A stretch of DNA of 64,000 bases from Lomentospora prolificans (taxonomy: Eukaryota; Ascomycota; Sordariomycetes; Microascales; Microascaceae), in the NCBI GenBank assembly GCA_029532625.1, contig JARFXM010000004.1, forward strand, positions 2,418,001 to 2,482,000, written 5' to 3'. Of this stretch, positions 1 to 9,140 are shown in pieces (positions within the stretch are counted from its first letter, which is position 1; the number at the start of each line of letters is the position of its first letter). The position numbers and the translations under genes were made by a program. Below the pieces are notes generated by a model. The model saw only the letters and a list, made by a program, of their open reading frames with translations. It searched no databases and had not been told where the DNA came from.

Positions 1-1667
1 GCTCTAGACCACTAGTGGATAGGGAGGAGTGCCTAGTCTGAACCGCGCTGCCTCTGTATGCACGATGCCCAGCCACAAGATAAATCGATCCAAAGGAGAG
101 GGAAGAAACTCATTTCAGAACCGATTAGGTACGAACACCGGAATCATCGCCGGATCGATTTCGAGTCCTAGCAAGTCATTTTTCGCCATTCCGTCACCAG
201 GCGTATTTTGAAGGTGGCAATAGAAGTGGAGGAAAATTCGCTCTGTAGGCCTCGAGGATTTACATGCCAAACACTGGACGCTGCATTACAATACCGTTCG
301 TCAAAACTATTCCGACTCCTCACCAGTGGAGGTCGAGAAGCTCATACAATTGGTCGCATCGAACACTACCTTGCTTGCGTAGGGACGGGGATTGTGGTTT
401 ATTCGATCCGGTCTAGAACAGCAAAGGCTTTTGTCCAATGGCGAAGGTTACTTGAACCAGGATTCGGCCGGCCCTGGATGTAGGTGCAAGAAGTCAGCAG
501 GGTATCATTTCAACCGCCTGGAAATACGATAAAGCGACTATCTAGTGATAAAATCCCGGAGCGCAGGCGATTTCTTAGTTTGCTGTGCCCATGAGATGGT
601 CTATTCCCCATCCTCACTGGCGAATCGGCGTATCACCACCGTCAGCATGTCTCGAGGCCACCCCCCACACCCAACTCGTCTCGTAGGTGGACTGGACTAT
701 TAGCCATCCTGTGTCACTGTAAAGCATGCTACTCAGCGCGCAGGCCGCTGAGAGTGGACCAGATCTTGTCGGTGATACGACTTCCCTAGATGACTCTCAG
801 TGACGGGAAGGCAGCAGATATTCTCGTGGCAACACATCGCTCGCCCTGCCCTCCATATCTCGCACATAGCCACGCCATATTTCCCAAGACTAGCCAGATG
901 CACACGCGGGCCGTTATGCTGCATGATCGTGGTACAGGGATGGCCTGCGAGAAGAGATATGTCAAGGATAAGTTGCAGCTGTGCTGTCAGATCTCGTTGT
1001 CTCAGTGGCTGCCCAAGGAGTAGCCTCCCCCGGTTGAAGCCCGAGCTACGCCTGCGTTTCTAGAGCCAAAGACCTTGCGGTATAGGTCGAAAGGCGTTTT
1101 CCCTATGCCAGGACCTTCGTATTGCACGTCATCCGGCCATGACATACTTTGCTAATCTATCTAATCGAGCTCTAGAAACCACGCCTAGCCCCTGCACCAC
1201 TGTAGTTGTGACCTGTCAGTTCTACCCGACGGTGCGCTTTACTCCATTTAGGTCGGCGCGGTCTTGCGCTATCTCCGGCTTCTCACTAGAATTCTGCGGT
1301 GTGATTCAGTAGTTCGTTCCAAAGGGCCAATGACAAAATCAAGTACAACATCGACTCAGCCAGAGGATGTGGTCGATCAATAGATCTAGAGGCGTGCTGT
1401 AGTGATGCTAGTGGATCCCTCTGATATCTCAGGTATCTGGTGATGCGCTACGCTAAGCAGCTTCGGCTTTTCTTCTTCTTTCTTTTTCGTCATAGTTTGT
1501 GGGGGCGCCGTTCTCTCGGAGTACAAGATGGGAGGATATCATGAGGTATGAGGCCGGAGGAGATGGATATTTGACTGTGCAGTTGCGCTCAAACCCCCTT
1601 GGCTGTGTTCGATCTACTTTTCTCTCTAAGGCTACCATTATATCAGGGCTTTCTCTTATCTCATTCA
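1..1667. other. Gene-free stretch at the window's left edge, including the P450 upstream region
   Basis: I find no open frame here with recognisable protein motifs or plausible splice-linked exons on either strand; the open stretches are short and unrelated to one another. The last part (about 1450-1667) must carry the promoter and 5' leader of the P450 that starts at 1668. It contains a pyrimidine-rich stretch around 1465-1490. No repeat, RNA gene or mobile element is recognisable. Confidence 0.5.
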
Positions 1668-4522
1668 ATGGATCACGACGGCCTCGGCCTCTTGCACATC
1701 GCGGCTTGCTGCGTTCTTATCCCGGGCATATTGGCCTTCTTCTGGAGGGATCCTTCAAGACGCCGCTCCTGCCTACCACCGGGCCCTCCGGGAGAGCTTC
1801 TCCTCGGGCATCTCCGAGTGATACCAAAATCCGGAACCGCCATAGCTTATGCTAATTGGAGCCGAGAATATAGTTAGTTTTTGATATAACTCAGCCTGAA
1901 AGACAAGAAATGCCCGCTCAGCCCATCGCTACCCTCCCACCTGCATTGACTAACACCGCAGCTTCTCAGAGTCGGATGTCATTTATCTCAAGTCTCTCGG
2001 GCAGCCCATAGTTGTGCTGAACAGCACAGAGGCGGCGGTTCAGTTACTAGGGCGAAGAGCGACAAACTATTCCGATAGGCCTCGTTTCACCCTGTTTGAA
2101 GTGTGAGCGCTGGGATCATTTCATTTTCTTCTCCCTTTGCCACCTGAAGCGTGATATTTGCCATGCTTCACTCCGGAGTGTTTACGGAATGTCGGGACTA
2201 AGTGCTAACAGCCCGACTCGGAACAGCATGGGGTGGGGTGCGACGTTGACATTTCTCCCTTTCGGCCCCCAGTGGCGCATGCATCGGAAACTCCTCCAGG
2301 CGAATCTCAGCCCTTCCAAGATCCGCCAATGGCACGGATTGCAAGTGCAAGAATCGAGACGCGCAGCTGCCTCGATGCTAGCACACGATGGCACTTGGAA
2401 TGCCACACTGAAGAGGTGAGTCTTTCCTACCCTTGCCCTAGTTTCTTTCTTTTTGAAAGATTCGGGGTTCTCTCTACGGGAGGAGGGGCTTTCCTGTGGA
2501 TGGCACGCATGCGGTACTAACGTCAGCGACACGGCGCCGCGCTCCGTTCTTAGATTTTCGGTTGCCATTGTGCTCATGGTTAGCTACGGAATACAGATCG
2601 ACACAGACGACGACGAATACGTTAAAATTGCCAACGATGCACTTTACGTCACCGGCAACGGTGGCCTTCCCGCCGGAAGCATTGTTGATTTATTTCCACT
2701 GGGTAAGACAGATCGGGGGGACCGCCACCTTGAGATCTCGATCTCGATCTCATCCACACTTGCTATTCCCGGCTGGAGAGTAACACATCAGATCCACTAG
2801 CTCGGTACCTTCCAGATTGGCTTGTCAGGGATTGGCCCCTGAAGTTCGCCCGCGAATGGGGTTGGGCGATTCGTAAACTCCATGATGTCCCTTTTGCGGC
2901 GGTCGAGGCCGAAGTGGTAAGTCTAGAAAACGCCTCTAAAAGGAGACACTGGACTAGCAATTCCAGAACGACTAGCTGAAATGTTTCTTTTTTTTTTTCC
3001 TTTTCCTGCTGGCTGCAGGACGATGGCATCATCCGAGGGTCCCTCGCACACGCACTTTTGAGAGAGTACAGATCCACTAAAGCACAAGGCATGGACCGGT
3101 CCTTCAGTCTTGACGACATCAAGGGGGCTAGCGGTGCTATCTTCATCGCTGGCGCCGATACGGTAAGGGTCTAGATCCCCCTTCGACTTCTTTTCCCCCA
3201 GAGTGGCGTCTCTCAAGCAGGACAAGCCAGGATTTCGATCTGCCGCTCACGCTGACTTACACCCCTCTTTTCGCAGACATGGGCAACTCTGGTAGTGTTC
3301 ATGTTATGCATGGTTCTTAACCCGGAGGTACAAGAGAAAGCACATGCACAGCTTGATTCCGTTTTGGGACCAGATCGGCTTCCAGACTTTGATGACAGGC
3401 CAAGACTGCCCTATATTGATCTTATCCTGCACGAGGTTTTTCGGTATCCGACTTCGCCTTCCTTTTCGGGTTGGATACTTCCCTTAGCTAACTTTGTTAA
3501 AAATCGAATAGATGGGCCCCCCTTGCTCCTCTAGGTAAGTCTTCGGCAGTGCTATGCTAATAACCCAAGTCCAAAGGGGTTCGTCGGGTTTTCTTTGTGC
3601 ACTGCGTGCTCATCGGCCCCCCTGTTTATACAGGTATCCCGCACAAGTCGCTAGAGGATGATATCTACAAAGGAATGTTGATACCGAGAGGTGAGTGAGG
3701 CCTTGGGATGCCTGCGGATGCCTGCCACTGGCCGGTTCGCAAGCTCGTACTAATTAGATTCTCAACATGTTCTTATAGGGTAAGTGGGCGTTGTTGAGAA
3801 TACCGGAGCTCCTCATATCGCTGCCGATCCGCCTTGGATAACATTAGTCGTCGTTAGCTCCATTGTCTTTGCCAACACCCATGCCATGAGCCGAGACGAG
3901 CGTGTCTACAAGGATCCCGCAAGATTCAATCCCGATAGATACAATCCTCTAGCTGACGGGACACCGGGGGAGCCCCGCCCAGTTGCACACTTTGGTTTCG
4001 GCCGGAGGCAAGTTCTTTTTCCTTTTTCTCCCTCGAGGTGTAAGCCCATACACAGTCAACACCCGTCGGCGTGTCGCCACAGGGGCCATGTACCCATGGG
4101 CGCAGCCAGGCCAAGGGTGTGTTTGAAGCCCGAAAGCGCAGGCAATTTTCGATGCGCTTGCTTGCTTTTGGCGTTTTGGGCTTCGTTGCTGCACGCGTCC
4201 GGTAGTCGGTCTGTGTGCGTGGGCAATTGGGCCCGGTCGCTTCTATCCCCAGCTCCCTCCTCACTAACTTGCTAACCACCAACCCAAACTAAGATCCTGC
4301 GTCGGCCAATTCCTCGCCGACAATAGCTGCTGGATGGCCATGGCCACCGTCCTGGCCGCCTTCAGGATCGACAAAAAACACGACGAGCAGGGCCGCATCG
4401 TCGAGCCTACCGTCAAGTTCACTAACGGCGGTACTTGGTGCGTACTTCTGACTTGCTGCCGTGGGCTGAAGAGAGAGAAACCCCCACTCTGTTCCACACA
4501 CACACCCCTTCTCTCTGTCTCA

Positions 4523-4571
<49 letters not shown>

Positions 4572-4902
4572 CCCTCGCCCTCTCTTGTCTTCTCTTCTCC
4601 TGTCGGCTTGCATTCCACTCCTCCCTCCCTTCCCCTTTAGTCTACCTTCCTACCCTCAATCTTGCGGCTGCATCGAACCTGGTCACTGCATTCCCATCCT
4701 GTTTTCGAATATGTGCCATATTACCAATTGGGGCTTTCTTCGACAGATCCCATTTCCCCCTTTTTTTTCTGGCTGTGAATCCATGGCTTGGGCTCCTAGG
4801 CTAATGCAAAATACAAGTCACCCTGAGCCCTTTGAATGCTCGATTCGGCCTAGGTCCGACAGGGCTGTTGAGCTTTTGGGAGCAACGCTCTCAAAGGGAT
4901 AA
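1668..4902 (+). CDS. Cytochrome P450 monooxygenase, OrdA-like group, 13 exons
   Basis: This is a membrane-anchored haem-thiolate monooxygenase of 520 residues, a normal P450 length. Proposed exons are 1668-1872, 1970-2102, 2227-2415, 2554-2702, 2801-2916, 3019-3162, 3277-3443, 3512-3534, 3634-3690, 3779, 3858-4007, 4294-4437 and 4818-4902. The start is the first ATG of the frame and is followed by a hydrophobic anchor (about residues 8-25) and the proline hinge LPPGPPG. The I-helix AGADT lies at 308-312, the ExxR pair at Glu365/Arg368, an FNPDRY (PERF-like) motif before the haem loop, and the haem-binding loop FGFGRRSCVG has Cys447 as ligand. Overall it resembles fungal P450s usually annotated as O-methylsterigmatocystin oxidoreductase-like; the true substrate is unknown. 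The gene is unusually intron-rich, with a 1-nt exon, a 23-nt exon and a GC-AG intron. No biosynthetic partner gene lies nearby. Confidence 0.93.
3779..3779 (+). other. Proposed 1-nt exon of the P450
   Basis: The exon ending at 3690 stops one base into a codon, and the next clear exon starts at 3858 two bases short of a codon boundary, so one base is missing. A single G at 3779 sits between an acceptor (TTATAG, ending 3778) and a perfect donor (GTAAGT, starting 3780). Including it gives PRG followed by SIVFANTH, as expected for this P450 region. The flanking introns are 88 and 78 nt, and the first has a TACTAAT branch-like site at 3748-3754. Confidence 0.65.
4008..4293 (+). other. GC-AG intron splitting the haem-loop codons of the P450
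   Basis: The exon ends in GGCCGGAG and the intron starts GCAAGT, a GC donor with an otherwise perfect consensus. It ends in CTAAG after a GCTAAC branch-like site. Splicing here restores Arg-Arg-Ser-Cys, the haem ligand loop. No GT donor nearby gives the same reading frame and motif. At 286 nt it is longer than most introns in the window. Confidence 0.8.
4525..4570 (+). repeat. (CA)23 dinucleotide microsatellite inside the last P450 intron
   Basis: An uninterrupted CA run of 46 nt lies inside the proposed 380-nt intron 4438-4817, between the exon ending FTNGGT and the last exon, which begins in HPEPFECSIRPRS. The surrounding intron is pyrimidine-rich. Length variation here would change intron length but not the protein. 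Confidence 0.95.
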
Positions 4903-5205
4903 AGACACCCCAAGTTCATACAAGACAAGTCCGGGTGGGCAAGAGTTGAGTTAGAATGGTTTGGGAACGGGAAAGAAGCACAGATGCTCGTAGTAAAAGC
5001 GATAAGGCTGGTACTGGAACCACCCCCAGACGAGATGTCCGCTCTTCGGAGTTGCTGGGAGGTCTGGAACAAAGCAGGATGTTGACCCAGCCAGCGTGCC
5101 AGGGGTCCTTTGTAGTTGGTTCCAAGTTTACGCCAACTATTCTCTACCTAGTCGAGAGAACAAGAAACCAAAAAGCAACTGCAATAACGAGACCTTCGTC
5201 TAACC
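4903..5205. other. Convergent 3' intergenic region
   Basis: These 303 nt separate the P450 stop codon from the stop codon of the minus-strand gene that ends at 5206, so both 3' untranslated regions and terminators should lie here. I see no gene and no distinctive motif. Confidence 0.6.
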
Positions 5206-7145
5206 TTACCACCAAGGCCATGACCACCTCGCTGAGCCCATCTTGTTCTGGACCGCTTCCTCCAGATCGGAGCTGTCATCCCCCACACCCACCGACACTA
5301 AGTGACACTGCTTCTGCTGCTGTTGCTGCTGCTGCTGCTGTTGCTGCGGCCCCCCCGATCGTTTCCGTAAGCTTGTCTGTCGAGCAGGGACGCTAAAGGG
5401 CATGGCATTCCCCACGGCTGCATTCTCCCCGCCGCCGCAATCAGGGTTCCTAGCAAGTAATCTCCTGCTAGACTTGATGCTACCGCTCTTGGCTGCATAT
5501 TCCGTCTGATGCTGCCTGTCCCAGTTAATAGCCGTCTCCCGTCCCTTCCTAGTTTCCCCGCCGTCATCGCCGTGAGTCAATGATGCTGATTCGCCGGATT
5601 CTCTCGAACGAATCACCATCTCGACAGCCCTTCTCGCCTTGTCCCAGTCCCAGTGCCTCATGGCAATACCCACAAGCAGGCTCATCCCCGTCGCATCCTC
5701 GATTCGAGAATTCTTCTTCGCCTTAGCCTCAACGGACCCGTCTCTTGCCCAAAGTGACCTGAGATCGCGCCGTCGGATCGACGCGCTGGCCACAGTCTCG
5801 AGGCGTGTGCTCGTGGATAGGTCAGGCCGAGGAGATGAGGGTGCAAATGCCGAGTGGCAGTAACTGACACGGAGCCGAAGGTACTCTCGAGCGGAGGTGC
5901 CAAGCTGTGCCTCCAAGTCCCTGAACAGAAAATCCGAAGTGGGTGGTAGAGAGGTTGAGGCATTTGAGCGCGACCTCGTATGCGGTGGGAAAGGGGGGAG
6001 GCGCAAGTGAATCAGTAGCAGAACGGCCGTGTCTAAATTTAACGCTCTTTGTCGGTGTTAGTCCTCTAACACGAGGTGGCTGCCATTCAAGTAACCTACA
6101 TAGGGAACCGCTCGTCTTGGATAACGTCCAACACCGTCGTGCCACCGACGGGAAGAACCTTGATAAAGAGATCGTACAAACAACCGTAAGAGACGGGACC
6201 TTCCTCGGAGGTTAACTGTTGTCAAAGATCTCGTACTTGAGTGATTCTCAAACTCACTTAACGCAGAATGCATCATCCCAAGCTGAACCCCGCTTCCATC
6301 CCGTGCCGTCCTCTTCCCCATCGGGTCTACCCCATCAGGCCGACGTAGAGACGCGGCCACCTCTACAGCGACCCAAATCGACGTCTCCCCGTCACCAATC
6401 ACATCGATCTCGGGAGTAATTCGAATCGTAGGCACAAGGACATGCGGGGTACACATCTCTGTATCTAGGAATGGAGAATCGGTCGGATCAAATGCTCCGG
6501 AAGCTGTTGAGAGACGGACCGTCAGATCCATCCGATCGGGCCTCCCACCCTATGGGGCACACATACCCATAGTTTCGGATGATGAAATCTCTGAAGCACT
6601 AGAATACAAACCGTAAGATTGTTGGTCATCGTCATCCCATGTGTCGAGCACTGGCATCGATCGACGCGGTCGGGTCCTCTGTACACGTAAGGGTGGAGGG
6701 GGCGTCGGCTCCGGTACAAATTGGCACGGCCGGGTCATTCTCTTGGTCATTGTCACAAGCGGGGGGTCGGTAAGGACTGTGTCAATGCTACCTCTACCTC
6801 TACCTTCCAAGTCGTAACTTAGTTGCTGCATACTCGGCTTCTTGACGATACTTAGCGGCCGGGGAAAGCCCCTTGTCGGTTGGGCACGACGGGAATTGTT
6901 CATGGCAGCGGTCGATGAAAGGTATCAAGCGATATTGACCTGTGGTGTCCTTCTTCGTACCTGGAAGTTCTGGCGCGCTTGCTTCGGGAAGGGGGTGCTG
7001 CCTCGACGTCCTCTTCGTTGCCCTGGTCCCTTGGAGATGTTCCCCAGCAGATAAGGTAAGAGACGAGTCCAACAACCGAGAGTACTAGTATTATGAGCGA
7101 GATGATGAGCGATGGATAATTAGCTCCACACTTTTCTTTACACAT
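5206..7145 (-). CDS. Single-pass membrane protein of a fungal family of unknown function (spliced model with a stop-containing 63-nt intron)
   Basis: Proposed exons on the minus strand are 7145-6961, 6871-6567, 6503-6258, 6199-6100 and 6046-5206, giving 558 residues with all phases closing. An N-terminal hydrophobic helix (about residues 11-34) is followed by a disordered, basic stretch. A conserved-looking core follows, with LDTWD, SGAFDPTDSPFLDTEM, YGCLYDL and DLEAQLGTSAREYLRLRVSY, then a low-complexity tail with an 11-residue polyglutamine run. I recall similar uncharacterised proteins in filamentous ascomycetes, but could not check this. Introns are 89, 63, 58 and 53 nt with GT...AG ends. 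The 63-nt intron (6566-6504) is in frame and contains the TAG at 6550-6552; without splicing the protein would be truncated. If that segment is exonic in relatives, the locus is either damaged or has turned coding sequence into an intron. The first intron is the least certain. Confidence 0.62.
5308..5347 (-). repeat. CAG/CAA trinucleotide tract coding for polyglutamine
   Basis: The minus strand carries a CAG-rich tract with occasional CAA that encodes eleven glutamines, then Lys-Gln. It lies in the C-terminal, low-complexity part of the protein encoded at 5206-7145. Such tracts often vary in length between strains. Confidence 0.9.
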
Positions 7146-7425
7146 ATCAATAGTAAACTTCTAATGAAGTTCTAAGCAAATGCGATGTAACACAGAAAGT
7201 CGTAAGCTCATGAAGTAATTGAAAAAACAAGAAAAGAGAAAGGCAAACGACAGCTTGCGTCTGCGATCGTTGTCAACCGGTTAAGCAATCCAGAAGTTCC
7301 TTTAGATACGGGTCTAATACGGCACCACCCTCTCTAAGGTTCCTGCCTTCATTCGCAGAGACGGGCCTGCGCCTTCCGCCACATACCGATTATCCCTTAC
7401 GGCGTCTGGACGTGGGAGGTAGGAG

Positions 7426-8563
7426 TTACTTGGCTACGCCCAGGGTCCTCATTAGGTTCCCCTTGATAGTCTCAACCACGCTGTCCTCGAGAGGGAGGAA
7501 CCCAATCTATATCTGTTAGCGCACGTAGATGCTGGGTGAAGTTGATGGTATGTGGAACGAAGCTGGACTTACCACATCATCGGCTCCACTCACACCGCCG
7601 TACAGTACCGGCTCCGAGAGACTAGCTGCCACATTTTTCTTAACCCTGTCCTCCCACACCCCATCCCAGTTCCAGTCACCAGGTTGCCTTATGCCGGTAG
7701 CACTCCTCTGTAATCTTTCCTCTTCCCCCATGGCTTGCGCCGGCTCGTCATCATAGACCTTCCCTTTTGTCTTCCGGTGGGTCCTCCAGGCGTGCCATGC
7801 GCCAGGGTTTCCGGCCGCTTCAAGGGGCAAAGAATCCAGCACTTCCTCGTCATCAAACGTGCTCAAGATGTACTCCAAAACATCATACGTCGCTACCTCC
7901 GGGGGGCCCGTTCTCATATATGCCGGTTCGCCTCCAGCAGGAGTCGGCTTGCTATCAGGAGTGGTTCCGGCGCTATCCATTCCTAGGCGGGGTCTAGTGG
8001 GCGTCTGTGCTCGGCCTCCGCCAGATACGGCCCGATTCTTTCGGCCAAACCAATCCGGAAAGCCGTGGCGAAGGCTAAATCCACCAGGAGGAAGCCGCTC
8101 GGAGTCAGATGCGCTAACGGTGCCATTGTCCTGAATGTCCGTGGTATAGGTGTAGTTCGAGAGAGGTGTGATCAGCGGGTGGAAGATGTCGGTCGAAAAC
8201 GTAACAAGGGGCGGTAGGCGTGGGTACACGTCTGGAAATGAGATCTGGAACCTAAGAACGGCGTCTATGTAGGGCCCTGAAATTTGCATTAGCCCGAAAT
8301 ATCACTAAGTAGAAAGCTTGAAAGCGGCAAGACACCATTCACCTTTCCGCACAAACATAACTCCAGACCACAAGGTAGGGTCTCCAGGAGTTAAGCTCAC
8401 AAACATTCCTTCTGGACAAGTTTGTTTAAGGCCGGTGCTGTGGATCCCCGTTAGCTGGGCCGTTCACGTCTCGTCGTATGGATTTGATCGATTTCACGAA
8501 CAATTCCGCAAAGAGATGCTGCCTCCTCAGGGAGGGAAGGCCCCCCATGCGCGTCGACGGCAT
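7426..8563 (-). CDS. UBC-fold (E2-like) protein lacking the catalytic cysteine motif
   Basis: Exons 8563-8502, 8437-8343, 8276-7573 and 7506-7426 join in frame to a 313-residue protein. Residues about 10-100 have the core of a ubiquitin-conjugating (UBC) fold: LPSLRRQHLFAEF, PGDPTLWSGVMFVRKGPY, FQISFPDVYPRLPPLVTFST and DIFHPL. The HPN-Cys active site expected downstream of FHPL is absent, so it should be a non-catalytic variant, comparable to AKTIP/FTS or UEV proteins that act as adaptors. The middle is disordered; a second conserved block (YDVLEYILSTFDDEEVLDSLP, then GNPGAWHAWRTHR) and a C-terminal helix in the last exon complete it. The last intron (7572-7507, GTAAGT...ATAG) replaces a read-through end that lacks similarity to the family. 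The start is the ATG at 8563; an in-frame ATG lies five codons later. Its partner proteins are unknown. Confidence 0.85.
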
Positions 8564-9140
8564 GGTTATGATGATGGCGAAATCAAGACTGCAAGTTAAC
8601 CACTTGCATCTGCTCCTTTAGCGTATATTTCCTGGTCCCCTCGCTGTCCTGACGAGGAAACGGTCTGTCACTGGAGACACGATGGAGGTTTATGCTACGA
8701 TTGGCGGTGAAGTAAAGCGGTGTCTATTCTGCCGGTTATAATTATCTCAGTGGACTTTTAATAATCAATTGCGGGGTAATTCGCGGTGACGAAGAGGAAA
8801 GACGACGAAAGGAATGCCAAACTAGCAGAAGCTCCGAAAAAAGCGATCGATGTGAGGAGATGTTTTCCAAAGTTGGCTGTGAGATATATTCTAAAAGGAA
8901 CGTTTTTGTTCTATGGTTTCATCGCTTCCAAACGGAATGGAAGCATCTTCTAATACAAAAGAAGCCGCTCTAAAGCAGTGCGTTAGTACCATAGTTGCCC
9001 CACCTTCAGTAGCCCCATGACGACATCAATTTTCATGACCTGGCTCGAGGTGATCCGTTCGAGCTCACTTTTGCTTCTCAACCAAGCTCCAACGTAGAGA
9101 TCTCCTGGGGATTTGATTCTACGTAGGTGGACACAGAAGC
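8564..9140. other. Intergenic: upstream region of the E2-like gene and 3' end of the Lso2-like gene
   Basis: No open frame of interest is present. Because both neighbours are on the minus strand, this stretch should hold the E2-like gene's promoter (next to 8564) and the terminator of the gene ending at 9141. I see no distinctive element. Confidence 0.55.

Noticed and set aside
1..25. Cloning-vector-like text at the left edge (XbaI and SpeI sites close together)
   Set aside because: The order resembles a polylinker, but the bases between and after the sites do not match the usual one, and the sequence continues without other sites. Chance similarity is more likely than vector contamination.
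5206..7145. Calling the gene a simple pseudogene because of the TAG and two frame changes
   Set aside because: All breaks can be removed by short introns with reasonable GT...AG signals, and the resulting length is divisible by three. The doubt about the 63-nt segment is kept as a finding.
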